In this document: one piece after another, positions 54,035-63,615 of the stretch
Position numbering within the stretch: position 1 is the first letter of the stretch
Layout of the letters: every line of letters starts with the position of its first letter
Source: Myxococcales bacterium
Lineage (GTDB): Bacteria; Myxococcota_A; Polyangia; Polyangiales; Polyangiaceae
Length of the DNA: 64,000 bases
Direction: 5' to 3'
Assembly (NCBI GenBank): GCA_004193285.1
Contig: SECP01000010.1
Coordinates: 119,086-183,085, forward strand
Translations under genes and position numbers: made by a program
Notes under the pieces: model-generated
Database searches by the model: none
Seen by the model: only the letters and a program-made list of their open reading frames with translations
What the model was told of the DNA's origin: nothing

Positions 54035-54266
54035 TCCTAGCGGGTTTTCCTGATTCGCGTGAATTTTCGCAGGCCTTCCTTGGTAGAGCGGCCGAGGGGC
54101 CGGCGAGCGGGGAAAAAAGGCGATAACCGACGCTTGCGGCGCGCGGCCGGCTGAGCGAATGCCGGAGGGGCGGGGGCCGGTGCGAGCGACCTTGACCCTG
54201 TGGACGCCGTGCGGCTACCTTCCCCGTCCGCTCCGCCTAGTTAGGTAGGGACCGAACGGTCTCTTA

Positions 54267-56105
54267 GTGAGCGAGAAGGTAGCCGAGTCTCCGATGCGCG
54301 CGCGAGCGGGGGATCCGCCCCGCACAATGACCCAGAAAATCCTCGCTGGTCGCGCGGATGATCTTCAGCTCTCCGCCGACCTGCCGAAGGTCAAGGTGGA
54401 CCAAGTCATCTTGGCGCGCGATCCCGATCGCGTGATGGCGGAGGTCGCCCTGCTCGGCGGCAAGAAGTGCGTGCCCGAGGTCGGCATCGCGTACGACACG
54501 CGCTGCGTCACGCAGGTGACGGACCCTCGGCCCGGCATCGGCGCGCGCGCCTACCGAGACGCCTTGGCGCTCGGCATGCTCGTCGCGCGCCCCGGGATTG
54601 GCTTTCCGGCGCAAGTGCACCTCGAGCGCTTCGGCAGTCCCGCGCGTCTCGCTCTGACGGACGAGCCGCGGCTGGCTGCGCTCGGCGGCTCCGGCATGCT
54701 CACGCTCGTGGCTGCGCCGGCGCAGCTGGCGGAAGCGCTCGTCACCGGCGCCGCGCTCCTGCGCCCGCCGCGCAGCGTGCAGGTGCTGCTCTCGGGCCGC
54801 GTCCGGCCGTTCGTGTGCGTGCGCGACGTGGGGCTGGAGCTCATCCGTCGCGGCTTGGGCGACGCGATTCGGCGCATTGACGTCGAGCACGGCGCGCCCG
54901 TCGTCATCGAGTTCGCGGGGCCGAGCGCAAGGCTCCTTTCGGTCTCCGAGCGCGCGATTTTGGCGGCATTGGCCCCCCAGCTCGGCGCCGCCGCCTCCGT
55001 CTTCGTGAGCGACGAAAAGACCGAGGTCTACCTGCGGGACCAACGGCGCTCCAAGGCGCACCGCAGCCTGCTGCCGGACCCGGGGGCGCCGTGCGACGAC
55101 GTCATCACGGTGGACCTCTCCGCGGTGGACCCGCTCATCTTGGATGAGGATGGCCAAGTCAAGCCGGTGCGCGAGCTGGCGGGCAAAGCCGTGACCCAAG
55201 TCATCCTCGGGGGTGACTCTGGCGCTTCGCTGCGAGACCTGCTCGCCGCGGCCGCCCTGCTGAAGAGCAAGCGCGTGCCGCCGAAGCTGGACCTGCTCGT
55301 CGCCCCGCCGTCACGGCAAGCACTGGAGGTGCTGGCTCAGTCCGGCGCGCTCGTGGATCTGATCGCCACGGGAGCTCGCGTGGTGGAGCCGGACTCGCGC
55401 TTGCTCACGGGCGAGCTCTATCCGCCGCCTGCTACTGGCATCTCGATGCGCGCGTTCGACGCCGAGCCGAGCGCGCCGCACCTGGAGCGCGCGGTCGTCG
55501 CTTCGGCCGAGACCATTGCGTTCGCGGTCGCCACGGGCGCGGTCGGGGATCCACGCTCCTTCAAACGCCCGGTCCGAGTCACGGTGCCCCGCACCTTGCC
55601 GACGGATGACGTGCTCATCGTGCGCAAGGCCAAGGGCAAAGGAAAGGAGCCGGAAGGGACGAAGCTCCCCGCCGCCGAGGCCCCGCGCGCCTACGGGTTT
55701 ACCGGCGCCACGACCCTCGCCATCTCCGGAGTACGAGGCGTACCAACGCAGCCGAGCGCCCTCGTGCTGGAGTCGCTGGACGACGTGCGCTGGGTGGCGC
55801 GCCGCGCTGCCGAGCTCGCCGAGAACGTGCGCGCGGTCATCGCGCCATTCATCCCGACCTCCCTCGTGCCCGTGCTCGCTGGACTCGGCATCCTCGCTCT
55901 TCGTGGCGAGCTGGAGGTCGTGCGCAAGCTGAAGACGCAAGCCAGCCTGGCGTTGCCAGAGCCGGAGTCGTGGAGCGGTAAAGCGACGATTTCGGCTCAA
56001 GCGGGCGGGCAAACCATCGATCTGAGCTTGCTCGCGGTCGGCGCGGAGCGGGAGTGGACGCGCGTGGGCACCGCTCGAAGCGCCGCGCCGCTGGCGAAGC
56101 GCTGA
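54267..56105 (+). CDS. Aconitase-family protein lacking the Fe-S cysteines
   Basis: 612 residues, GTG start; ATG 54327 (MTQKILAGRADD) is an alternative close to the usual family start. The whole length follows the aconitase/IPM-isomerase fold: KVKVDQVILARDPDRVMAEV, VFVSDEKTEVYL, DDVITVDLSAVDPLILD, KAVTQVILGGDSGASLRDLL, LLVAPPSRQALEVL and SALVLESLDD near the end. In active enzymes the fourth segment reads GSCTNGS and a CGPC pair comes 60 residues later. Here these are GGDSGAS (about 316) and SRLLTGE (about 377), so all three cluster ligands are gone. It cannot be an ordinary aconitase. The frame is clean, so it is a conserved non-canonical paralog rather than a decayed gene. Confidence 0.75.
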   Translation: MSEKVAESPMRARAGDPPRTMTQKILAGRADDLQLSADLPKVKVDQVILARDPDRVMAEVALLGGKKCVPEVGIAYDTRCVTQVTDPRPGIGARAYRDALALGMLVARPGIGFPAQVHLERFGSPARLALTDEPRLAALGGSGMLTLVAAPAQLAEALVTGAALLRPPRSVQVLLSGRVRPFVCVRDVGLELIRRGLGDAIRRIDVEHGAPVVIEFAGPSARLLSVSERAILAALAPQLGAAASVFVSDEKTEVYLRDQRRSKAHRSLLPDPGAPCDDVITVDLSAVDPLILDEDGQVKPVRELAGKAVTQVILGGDSGASLRDLLAAAALLKSKRVPPKLDLLVAPPSRQALEVLAQSGALVDLIATGARVVEPDSRLLTGELYPPPATGISMRAFDAEPSAPHLERAVVASAETIAFAVATGAVGDPRSFKRPVRVTVPRTLPTDDVLIVRKAKGKGKEPEGTKLPAAEAPRAYGFTGATTLAISGVRGVPTQPSALVLESLDDVRWVARRAAELAENVRAVIAPFIPTSLVPVLAGLGILALRGELEVVRKLKTQASLALPEPESWSGKATISAQAGGQTIDLSLLAVGAEREWTRVGTARSAAPLAKR

Positions 56106-56128
56106 CGAATTGGACTATCGTCCGACCC

Positions 56129-56881
56129 GTGAAAACGGGACTTTTTGCGGCGTGTTTCGGCTTGGCACTCGGCGTCGCGTCGAACGTGCAGGCGGCGGAT
56201 CCGGACGGCGCCGGCGCGGAGTCGGCACCGCTAGACGATCCCGCGCCTGAGGCGACGTCGAAGAGAGCCGAGGCTCCCGCGGAGAAAGCCGGTGGCGAGC
56301 CAGCCGAGGACCGGTTCGGTCACGGCATGCAATTCGGTCTGCGTGCCGGCATCACCGGCGGCTATCGCATGATCTTCCGCTACGACAAGTCTCCCTTCTG
56401 TCGCGAGCCGGAGGCCAAGGCAGACAAGGACCAGCAGAAGTTCTGCGGCAACGGCGCGCCCCCCGCGCTCGACCTCGCTCTCAGCTTCGCGCCGCTAGAT
56501 TTCGTGGAGCCGTACGTGTGGGCGCGCTTCGGCCTCTCCGGGGAGGCTTCCACCAATACCAAGGCGCTCACCGCGTTCGGCCTCGGCGCGCGCATCTACA
56601 CGATGAGCGACTCCAAGCTCAAAATCTTCGTGGAGCCGGCGATCGGCATGGAGGTCGAAGGCGGCGCCGGCAACCCGCGCTGGGTTTTCCGCGACACGAA
56701 TCCGCCCGGCCAGCGCCCTGAGTACAAGAAAGACTTCTTGGTGCACCTGGGCGTCGGTCCTCAGTACGACTTCGCGCGCGCGTTCGGTATCTACGTACAC
56801 GCCGGCATCACCACCGGGGTGCTGCGCTACATCCACACTCAGCTGGAGCTGAGCGGCGGCGTGCAGCTGCGAGTCCCTTGA
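56129..56881 (+). CDS. Outer-membrane beta-barrel-type exported protein
   Basis: 250 residues from GTG 56129, which begins a signal peptide (VKTGLFAACFGLALGVASNVQA). After an acidic Ala/Glu linker come barrel-like strands (MQFGLRAGITGGYRMIFRYD; PALDLALSFAPLDFVEPYVW; LGVGPQYDFARAFGIYVHAG; final GGVQLRVP). Two Cys (FCREP, FCGNG) lie in one loop. No named family. 14 bp before the epimerase gene. Confidence 0.6.
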   Translation: MKTGLFAACFGLALGVASNVQAADPDGAGAESAPLDDPAPEATSKRAEAPAEKAGGEPAEDRFGHGMQFGLRAGITGGYRMIFRYDKSPFCREPEAKADKDQQKFCGNGAPPALDLALSFAPLDFVEPYVWARFGLSGEASTNTKALTAFGLGARIYTMSDSKLKIFVEPAIGMEVEGGAGNPRWVFRDTNPPGQRPEYKKDFLVHLGVGPQYDFARAFGIYVHAGITTGVLRYIHTQLELSGGVQLRVP

Positions 56882-56895
56882 GAGGCTGACCGACG

Positions 56896-57351
56896 GTGGC
56901 TCGTCCATTCAGGGTGCTTGGCGTTCAGCAAATCGCGGTCGGGGCACCTTCGCGTCAGCCGCTGCGGCGGCTGTGGTGCGAGCTGCTCGGCGTCCCTCAC
57001 GTCGGCAGCTACGAGAGCGAAGCCGAAAACGTCGTCGAAGACATCCTGCGGGTAGGCGGCGTGGAAATAGACCTCATGCAGCCGCTGGACGCGGGGCGCG
57101 CGCCCCGTGTCCACGAGCCGGCCCTCAACCACGTGGGGCTTTGGGTGGATGATCTGCGTGCCGCGTACGCGTGGCTGGAGGCGCAGGGCGTCCGCTTCAC
57201 GCCGGGCGGCATTCGCCGGGGCGCAGCGGGCCACGACGTGTGCTTCATTCACCCCAAGCCGAGCATCGAGCGACCGGAATCGGGGCAGGGAGTGCTCATC
57301 GAGCTGGTTCAGGCACCGCCCGACGTGGTGGCGGACCTCGGCTCGCGTTAG
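56896..57351 (+). CDS. mce: Methylmalonyl-CoA epimerase (VOC/glyoxalase fold)
   Basis: 151 residues, GTG start. Two beta-alpha-beta-beta-beta units: [13 protein letters not shown] with the first metal ligand Gln (family: H or Q), [10 protein letters not shown], then [20 protein letters not shown] and [10 protein letters not shown] with the His and Glu ligands. This fits methylmalonyl-CoA epimerase, which makes the R-epimer used by the mutase found 6.6 kb upstream. The metal ligands in HVGLWVDDL and IELVQAP are intact; the first half is less typical, so another VOC activity is possible. Confidence 0.75.
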   Translation: MARPFRVLGVQQIAVGAPSRQPLRRLWCELLGVPHVGSYESEAENVVEDILRVGGVEIDLMQPLDAGRAPRVHEPALNHVGLWVDDLRAAYAWLEAQGVRFTPGGIRRGAAGHDVCFIHPKPSIERPESGQGVLIELVQAPPDVVADLGSR

Positions 57352-57361
57352 AGTCCCGGAG

Positions 57362-58897
57362 TTGTCTCCGCCTCGCACGCTCGTCTCGCGACGCACGGCG
57401 CTCCGAACGGTGATTGCCGGCGCGGTCGGCGTCGGACCGCTTGGCTGCACCTCGAGCAGCTCGAGCGAGGTCTCGGCGGCGCGTCTTCGCCTCGCCGCGG
57501 AGACGTCCTCGGCGGGGGGCTGCCCGCTCCACCGAGGCGGTGAGCGCTTCGACCAGCCGCACTCCAAGCGCGACGGCCGCGAGTTTCCCAAGGCTCCGGT
57601 CAAGGAGAGCGTGGAGGTCGCCATCATCGGGGGCGGTCCGAGCGGCTTGTGCGCGTTGCATGCGCTGCAGGGGCGCGACGCCGTGCTCCTGGAGAAGGAA
57701 GCTCACCTCGGCGGCAACTGCACGAGCGACAGCTGGGAGGGCGTGAAGTTCTCCACCGGCGCGGCGTTTTTTACCGCCGGCGACACGGCGCTCGTGGAGC
57801 TGATGAGCTCCATCGGCGCGCCCGCGCTCCCGATCGCGGGGGGGGACGTGCTGGTCGTCGGCGGCGAGCCCTTCCACGACTTCATGGGCGACGGCGCGCG
57901 GCGGCTGCCGTTCGAGCCGAGCGTGCGAGAAGCCTTTCGACAATCCGCAGCGAGCGCCAGCAAGCTGCGCCGAGCCGTCCCCGAGAGCGAGCTGGACGCG
58001 CAGAGCTTCGCCGATTTCCTGCGGCCGTACCCGGCGGAGCTGCGTCAATTTTGGGACCGCTTCGGGGCGTCCAACTGGGGCGCAGGCGCCGAGCACACCT
58101 CGGCGCGCCTCGGCTTGTCCGCATACGGCTGGCTTCGCGGCGACGAAGAAGGTCGGCTCAGCTATCCGGGCGGGCTCGGGGCGGCCGCGACCGCGCTCGG
58201 CGCCCATCTGAGCGTCGCGCTCCCGGGGCGCGTCCGCACCTCCACCTTCACTCACGAGCTGGAGCTGGAGGCGAACGGGCGCTCCGTGCTGATTCACACG
58301 TTGAGCCACGGGGAGCCTCACACCATCCGCGCGCGCCGCGTGATCGTCGCGGTGCCGAAGTTCTTCGCCGAGCGCTTGCTGCCTCAGGTGGGCGCCGACC
58401 AGCGCGCGGCGATGCGGGAGCTCCGCTACACGCCGTACCCCGTGTTCAACGTTTGCCTGAACGACGTCGGCCCGGAGCTCGCGTACGATAGCTGGTTCTT
58501 GGATGCGCCGTTCTGCGACGTGATCCCAGCGGATTGGGTGCTCTATGCAGGTCGGGGACCCCGGCCGCGCAAGACCGTGCTCACGGTCTATCACCCGCTG
58601 CCGGAAGGTCAGCGCGCTCACCTGCTCGACGACGAGCGACTCGTCGCGATGGCCGACGACGTCGTGCTCTATTTGGAACGACACTTCCCCGGCCTTCGCA
58701 GCAAGGTAGCGGAGACCCGGGTGTATCGACGCGGTCACGCGCTGCCCATCCCGGCGCCGGGCCAGCTAGCGCGGGCCGCGCTTGCTTCCCGCCCGTTCGG
58801 GCCCATCGCGTTTGCTCACAGCGACAGCCGGGGCGACGTTTCCGCGTTTGCGGGGGCGCAGCGCGCGGCAGAGCAAGCGGTCGCGGCGCTGGACTGA
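57362..58897 (+). CDS. Tat-exported FAD-dependent amine-oxidase-like flavoprotein
   Basis: 511 residues from TTG 57362, the only start that keeps the signal and avoids overlap with mce. The N-terminus has a twin-arginine motif (SRRTALRTVIAGAVGVGPLG) followed by Cys, so it may be a Tat lipoprotein. The Rossmann motif VEVAIIGGGPSGLCALHALQ is near residue 90, with LLEKEAHLGGNCTSD. RVIVAVPKFFAERLLP and the C-terminal [20 protein letters not shown] fit amine oxidase/phytoene-desaturase-like flavoproteins. Substrate unknown. It sits 10 bp after mce and is convergent with the cytochrome c gene. Confidence 0.75.
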   Translation: MSPPRTLVSRRTALRTVIAGAVGVGPLGCTSSSSSEVSAARLRLAAETSSAGGCPLHRGGERFDQPHSKRDGREFPKAPVKESVEVAIIGGGPSGLCALHALQGRDAVLLEKEAHLGGNCTSDSWEGVKFSTGAAFFTAGDTALVELMSSIGAPALPIAGGDVLVVGGEPFHDFMGDGARRLPFEPSVREAFRQSAASASKLRRAVPESELDAQSFADFLRPYPAELRQFWDRFGASNWGAGAEHTSARLGLSAYGWLRGDEEGRLSYPGGLGAAATALGAHLSVALPGRVRTSTFTHELELEANGRSVLIHTLSHGEPHTIRARRVIVAVPKFFAERLLPQVGADQRAAMRELRYTPYPVFNVCLNDVGPELAYDSWFLDAPFCDVIPADWVLYAGRGPRPRKTVLTVYHPLPEGQRAHLLDDERLVAMADDVVLYLERHFPGLRSKVAETRVYRRGHALPIPAPGQLARAALASRPFGPIAFAHSDSRGDVSAFAGAQRAAEQAVAALD

Positions 58898-58905
58898 AGC
58901 GACGC

Positions 58906-59223
58906 TCAGCCGGACCCAGCGACGGCCAGGTAGCGGATGATGGCCTGGGCTTCGGCGTCGCTCAGCTTGACGCCGTTCTTCTCGCGCATCTCACCGACTT
59001 CGGCTTCCCAGCGCTCGGCGGTGAGGTCCGCGGGCGGCTTCAGCGTGTGGCAGCTACCGCAGCGACTCACGTACAAGGTACGGCCTTGTGAAAGCTCGGT
59101 CAGCGTGAGGTCCGGAAAGCGAGCCGTGCCCCGCGAAGCGTCGGCTTGGGTCGGTCGTGGGATGGGCGAGGCGCCGCACGCGGTGAACGCGGCGACGAGC
59201 AGGAGGAGAGTGAGCCTGGTCAT
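58906..59223 (-). CDS. Small c-type cytochrome lipoprotein
   Basis: 105 residues from ATG 59223. Lipoprotein signal LTLLLLVAAFTACGAS (Cys16). The single haem site is RCGSCHTLKPP, with distal Met in VGEMREKNGVKLSD. The helix EAQAIIRYLAVAG closes the fold. A monohaem electron carrier in the periplasm or on the outer membrane. ATG overlaps the stop of the upstream barrel gene by 4 bp. It may accept electrons from the adjacent convergent FAD protein, but the opposite strand makes this weak. Confidence 0.82.
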   Translation of the reverse strand: MTRLTLLLLVAAFTACGASPIPRPTQADASRGTARFPDLTLTELSQGRTLYVSRCGSCHTLKPPADLTAERWEAEVGEMREKNGVKLSDAEAQAIIRYLAVAGSG

Positions 59224-60041
59224 AGCAATAGCCCTGCGATGAGCCGAACTTCGAGCCGCTCGTGATGGTTCAGATCCAGGCGGCTCCCGTCCGTAGGTTC
59301 GGAAAAAGCGAGCAGCTGAGGCTGCACGCCGAGCGCCGCCCACCAGCGCTCGTCGGCGACGCGCGCCACCGGTCCGCCGAACAGGGTGCTGCTCTTCTCG
59401 TCGCCGGAGAGGCCGAGCGGCGCGCGGAGCTCCAAACCCAGGCTCAGGCTCGGCGCCAGCTCGTACGCGGCGGCTACGCTCGGCTCCAGCACGAACGCGC
59501 TCGCGAGCTCGGAGCCGCTCGGACCGCGGCGCGGCACGAGGAGCAGGGCACCCAGGACGTTGGCGGCGAGCAGTACGCGGCCCACGCTGCGGTCCACGAT
59601 CATCCGCGCCCCCAGCACGTTGCGACTGGGGCCGAGCGTCGCGCGCAGCTGGACCGCCGAGCCGAGCGCGTCCGCCGTCGGATCCGTGAGCTGGTACTTG
59701 AGCTCGGCGGCGGCGCCTGACAGCTCCGAGCGCGATGCTCGCGAGAGCTGCCTCGTGAGTGAGTCCGCAACGACGTCCTCCGTGACGGTGGAGAAGGTCC
59801 AGAACAAGGACAGCTCCAGGCCGCGCGCGAGGCCATGCTCGAGCTGTAGCTCCCCGTCCAGTCGACTGTAGTAGCGGCGGCGCCCAACGCTGAACGTCGT
59901 CCAGGGCGCCAGCTCCGACCGACCCGGCGCCAGCACCTTGGAATCGTGCGTCGTCACGAACGAGCGCTGCGTCGCATGCGCTGGCGCGCTCCACATCGCC
60001 ACCCCAGCAGCGAGCAGCGTGAACCAAGAGGCGCGGGGCAT
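59220..60041 (-). CDS. Predicted outer-membrane protein co-transcribed with cytochrome c
   Basis: 273 residues with a signal peptide (WFTLLAAGVAMWSAPAHAT). Mature strands alternate and carry aromatic residues (RRRYYSRLDGELQLEHGLAR; LELSLFWTFSTV; AAAELKYQLTD; LRATLGPSRNVLG), ending RLEVRLIAGLLL, which looks like the last strand of an outer-membrane barrel. No family recognised. Probably hosts or accompanies the downstream cytochrome. Start ATG 60041; promoter in the 88-bp gap before it. Confidence 0.6.
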   Translation of the reverse strand: MPRASWFTLLAAGVAMWSAPAHATQRSFVTTHDSKVLAPGRSELAPWTTFSVGRRRYYSRLDGELQLEHGLARGLELSLFWTFSTVTEDVVADSLTRQLSRASRSELSGAAAELKYQLTDPTADALGSAVQLRATLGPSRNVLGARMIVDRSVGRVLLAANVLGALLLVPRRGPSGSELASAFVLEPSVAAAYELAPSLSLGLELRAPLGLSGDEKSSTLFGGPVARVADERWWAALGVQPQLLAFSEPTDGSRLDLNHHERLEVRLIAGLLL

Positions 60042-60128
60042 GAAGCTCAGGAGCCTGAGCGTAGCTAGATGAAATCGAGAGTCAATCGCGCCTGTAAGTC
60101 AGCGATTTAACTCGATATTGTGCGCCAA

Positions 60129-60920
60129 TTACGGGCGCGCGCGTTTGGGCTTACGACCCACCTGCTCGGCGTGGAAGGCGCTCGGGCAAAGCTCTTGGGC
60201 AGGGCAGGCGGCGCAGGCTGGCTTCTGGGCGGTGCAGATTCGGCGACCGTGGAAGATCAGCGTGTGGGAGAGCGGATCCCACAGGGTGCGCTCGAACAGC
60301 TTCATCAAGTCCTGCTCGATCTCGAGCGGCTCGGTGTGCTTCGTGAGCGCCAGCCGCTGGCTGATTCGCTGCACGTGCGTGTCCACCACGACGCCTTCTG
60401 GCGCTCCGAAGGCGACGCCGAGCACGACGTTCGCGGTCTTGCGCCCAACCCCCGGCAGCTTCACCAGCTCGTCGAGCGTGCGCGGCACCTGACCGCCGTG
60501 CTTTTCCAGGAGCTGCTGGGAAAGGCCGACGATGTTCTTCGTCTTCTGACGGAACATGCCGATCTTCGACAGCACTTGCTCCACTTCGGCCGGGTTGGCG
60601 CTGGCGAGCTCGCGCGGACCAGGCCAACGCCGGAAGAGCTCGGGCGTGATCTTGTTGACCATCACGTCCGTGCTCTGCGCGGACAGCACCGTGGCCACGA
60701 TGAGCTCGAACGGAGTGGTGTGGTCGAGCTCGCAGTGCGCGTCGGGGTGCCGCTCGCGGATGACGCGGTAAAGCTCCCCCGCCCGCGCGGCGTCCGCCAG
60801 CTTGGGCTTCTTGGCAGGACGCGGCGCTTGCTTGGCCGCCTTGGCGACTAGCTTTTGGGCCTTGCTGACGTGCTTGGTCGCGGTTGGGGCGGCCTTTTTC
60901 TTAGCTTTCTTGGCCGCCAT
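60129..60920 (-). CDS. nth: Endonuclease III (DNA glycosylase/AP lyase)
   Basis: 263 residues. The first 40 are a Lys/Ala-rich extension ([20 protein letters not shown]), then the usual enzyme: FELIVATVLSAQSTDVMVNK, the helix-hairpin-helix LPGVGRKTANVVLGVAFG with catalytic Lys, and VVVDTHVQRISQRL with catalytic Asp. The [4Fe-4S] loop C-x6-C-x2-C-x5-C is in CTAQKPACAACPAQELC. It removes oxidised pyrimidines. Start overlaps the end of gyrA by 20 bp, so both are on one transcript. The basic tail probably helps DNA binding. Confidence 0.93.
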   Translation of the reverse strand: MAAKKAKKKAAPTATKHVSKAQKLVAKAAKQAPRPAKKPKLADAARAGELYRVIRERHPDAHCELDHTTPFELIVATVLSAQSTDVMVNKITPELFRRWPGPRELASANPAEVEQVLSKIGMFRQKTKNIVGLSQQLLEKHGGQVPRTLDELVKLPGVGRKTANVVLGVAFGAPEGVVVDTHVQRISQRLALTKHTEPLEIEQDLMKLFERTLWDPLSHTLIFHGRRICTAQKPACAACPAQELCPSAFHAEQVGRKPKRARP

Positions 60921-63597
60921 CCTCGCCCTCGGGTTCGGTGCGGCCCGAGCTCGAGGCTCCGCTCTCTTCGGAGTCGTCGCCGCCGTCGGCGCTCAGTGCG
61001 GGTTCGGCCTCGCCCTCTGCAGCGGGGTCACCCTCGGCGGCGCCTTCGTCGTCCAGACCCGCCACGACGCTTTCGCCGATTGGCTCGATGGCGACGATGC
61101 GCTCGTCCTCCGCGATGCTCATGAGCTTCACGCCCTGAGTGTTGCGGCCCGTTTCTCGGATGCCTTCGACGGGGGTGCGGATGGTCTGACCCCGATCCGT
61201 GATGAGCATCACCTCGTCCTCCGGCTTGACCATCGCGATGCCGACTACCGGCCCGTTGCGGTCACTGCACTCGATGAGGATGATGCCCTTGCCGCCGCGG
61301 TTCTGCTGGCGGAACTCTTCGAGCACCGTGCGCTTGCCGTACCCGCGCTCGCACACGGCCAGAACGAACTGCCGCTCCGGCTCCGTGCGCGCGAGGCCGA
61401 CGACCTCGTCGCCTTCGGCCAGATCGATGGCTTTCACGCCGGCCGCGCCGCGACCCATCGGGCGCACCTGAGTCTCGTCGAAGCGGATGCTCTGCCCGGT
61501 CTTGGTCGCGATCAGGAACTCGGCTTTGCCGTCGGTCACGATGGCGCTGAGGAGCGAGTCCCCGTCGACCACTTTCACGCCGATGATGCCCTTATCCCGG
61601 TAGTTTTCGTACTCGGGGAGCTCGGTCTTCTTGATCTGACCGCCGCGCGTGATGGTCGTCACGTACCAGCCGGCCTCGATCGCCGAAACCTGAGCGATGG
61701 TGGCCACCTTCTCCTCCGGCGCGAGCTCGAGGAAGTTCACGATGGCGCGGCCCTTCGCGTTGCGGGCGGCTTGCGGCACCTCGTACACCTTCTTCACGAA
61801 CACCTTGCCAGAGGTTGAGAAGAAGAAGACGAAGCTGTGCGTGCTGCCGATGAACAGCTGCGTGACGAAGTCATCGTCGTCGCGCTGCTCCATGCCTTGC
61901 GTACCCTTGCCACCGCGCTTTTGAGCTCGGTACGTGGAGACGGGCGTGCGCTTGATGTAGCCGGAATGCGAGATGGTCACGACCATCTCCTCTTCTTGAA
62001 TCAGGTCTTCGACCTGAATCTCGGCCTCGTTGTCGACGATCTCGGTGCGGCGGGCGTCGCCGTGCTTCTGCTTGACCTCTTCTAGCTCGCTGACGATGAG
62101 CGCCATCAGCACCCGCTCGTCCGCCAAGATGCCTCGCAGGCGCGCGATTTCTTCCGAGAGCTCGCCGTACTCCTTGGCGAGCTTTTCTTGCTCGAGCCCG
62201 GTGAGGCGAGCCAGGCGCATCTCGAGGATCGCCTTTGCCTGGCGCTCCGACAGCCGGTACTCGCTGCGGTCCCTCGCGGCCGCGATCTCGGCTTCGGGCC
62301 TGCCGGCGCGCCGCACGAAGTCTTCCAGGCCGCGCAGCGGGAGCTGCATCAACGCCTGAAGCGCTACCTCGGGGTCGCGCGATTGCCGGATGGTCTTGAT
62401 CACCAAGTCCACCTCGGTGATGGCCATGCCCAGGCCCTCGACGATGTCGCGCTGGCCCTCGGCCTTGGCGAGCTCGAAGCGCGTGCGCCGGCTGACGACG
62501 TCCCGCCGGTGCTCCACGAACAGGCGCAGAGTCTCTTTCAGGTCGAGCACGGCGGGACGGCCGTCCACGATCGAGAGGTTGATGATGCCGAAGGACGTCT
62601 GCAGGTCCGTCATGCGGTAGAGCTGGTTCAGCACTACCGTCGGGAACACGTCCTTCTTCAGCTCCAGCACGAGGCGCATGCCGTCACGGTCGCTCTCGTC
62701 GCGCGCCTCACGGATGCCTTCGATGCGCTTGTCGCGCATCAGCTCGCCGATCTTGGCGTGGAGGCGCGCCTTGTTGACCTGGTACGGGAGCTCCGTCACC
62801 ACGATCTGCTCACGGTCGGCGCTACCCTGTACCTTCTCGACCTCGCTGCGGGCGCGCATGACCACACTGCCGCGGCCGGTCATGTAGGCTTGGGCGATGC
62901 CGGAGCGGCCGTAGATCATGGCCGCGGTCGGAAAATCCGGCCCCTTCACGAAGCGCATCATGTCCGCGACGGTGCAGTCGGCGTTGTTGATGAGGTGGAC
63001 GGTCGCGTCGATCACCTCCACCAGGTTGTGAGGCGGAATGTTGGTCGCCATGCCGACCGCGATGCCGCCGGAGCCGTTGACGAGCAGGTTCGGAAAGCGC
63101 GCCGGAAGCACGTCCGGCTCTTCCGACGACTCGTCGAAGTTCGGCGAAAAGTCGACCGTCTGCTTGTCGATGTCGGTCATCAGCTCGCTGGTGATGCGAG
63201 CCATCCGGCACTCGGTGTAGCGGTAAGCCGCCGCGGGGTCGCCGTCTACCGAGCCGAAGTTGCCTTGGCCGTCCACGAGCATGTGGCGCATGGAAAAATT
63301 CTGCGCCATGCGGACCAGCGCGTCGTACACGCTCGCGTCGCCGTGGGGGTGATAGTTGCCGAGCACCTGACCGACGACCTTGGCGCACTTGCTGTACGAG
63401 CCGCCGGGGGAGAGGTTCAGGTCGCGCATCGCGTAGAGGATGCGGCGATGGACGGGCTTCAAGCCGTCGCGCACGTCGGGGATGGCGCGCCCGATGATCA
63501 CGCTCATCGCGTAGTCGAGATACGACGTGCGCATCTCGTCTTGAATGCTTATCGGCTGCTCCGCCGGATGGTTTGGCTGGGTGGGGTCGTCTTGCAT
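60901..63597 (-). CDS. gyrA: DNA gyrase subunit A
   Basis: 898 residues. [20 protein letters not shown] starts the breakage-reunion domain. The catalytic Tyr is residue 127 ([11 protein letters not shown]). The C-terminal beta-pinwheel carries the GyrA box QKRGGKG, which distinguishes it from ParC. The quinolone region reads [17 protein letters not shown]: at the position of E. coli Ser83 there is Ala88, with Ser89 next. An acidic tail ([20 protein letters not shown]) ends the protein. With GyrB (not in window) it adds negative supercoils. It is followed by nth and preceded by a small membrane protein gene. Confidence 0.97.
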   Translation of the reverse strand: MQDDPTQPNHPAEQPISIQDEMRTSYLDYAMSVIIGRAIPDVRDGLKPVHRRILYAMRDLNLSPGGSYSKCAKVVGQVLGNYHPHGDASVYDALVRMAQNFSMRHMLVDGQGNFGSVDGDPAAAYRYTECRMARITSELMTDIDKQTVDFSPNFDESSEEPDVLPARFPNLLVNGSGGIAVGMATNIPPHNLVEVIDATVHLINNADCTVADMMRFVKGPDFPTAAMIYGRSGIAQAYMTGRGSVVMRARSEVEKVQGSADREQIVVTELPYQVNKARLHAKIGELMRDKRIEGIREARDESDRDGMRLVLELKKDVFPTVVLNQLYRMTDLQTSFGIINLSIVDGRPAVLDLKETLRLFVEHRRDVVSRRTRFELAKAEGQRDIVEGLGMAITEVDLVIKTIRQSRDPEVALQALMQLPLRGLEDFVRRAGRPEAEIAAARDRSEYRLSERQAKAILEMRLARLTGLEQEKLAKEYGELSEEIARLRGILADERVLMALIVSELEEVKQKHGDARRTEIVDNEAEIQVEDLIQEEEMVVTISHSGYIKRTPVSTYRAQKRGGKGTQGMEQRDDDDFVTQLFIGSTHSFVFFFSTSGKVFVKKVYEVPQAARNAKGRAIVNFLELAPEEKVATIAQVSAIEAGWYVTTITRGGQIKKTELPEYENYRDKGIIGVKVVDGDSLLSAIVTDGKAEFLIATKTGQSIRFDETQVRPMGRGAAGVKAIDLAEGDEVVGLARTEPERQFVLAVCERGYGKRTVLEEFRQQNRGGKGIILIECSDRNGPVVGIAMVKPEDEVMLITDRGQTIRTPVEGIRETGRNTQGVKLMSIAEDERIVAIEPIGESVVAGLDDEGAAEGDPAAEGEAEPALSADGGDDSEESGASSSGRTEPEGEDGGQES

Positions 63598-63615
63598 TCG
63601 ACTTCGGTCCTGTGG

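Noticed and set aside
58906..60027. 373-codon frame giving a long cytochrome protein
   Set aside because: Only the last 105 codons from ATG 59223 are meaningful; the rest lies over the barrel gene in another frame.
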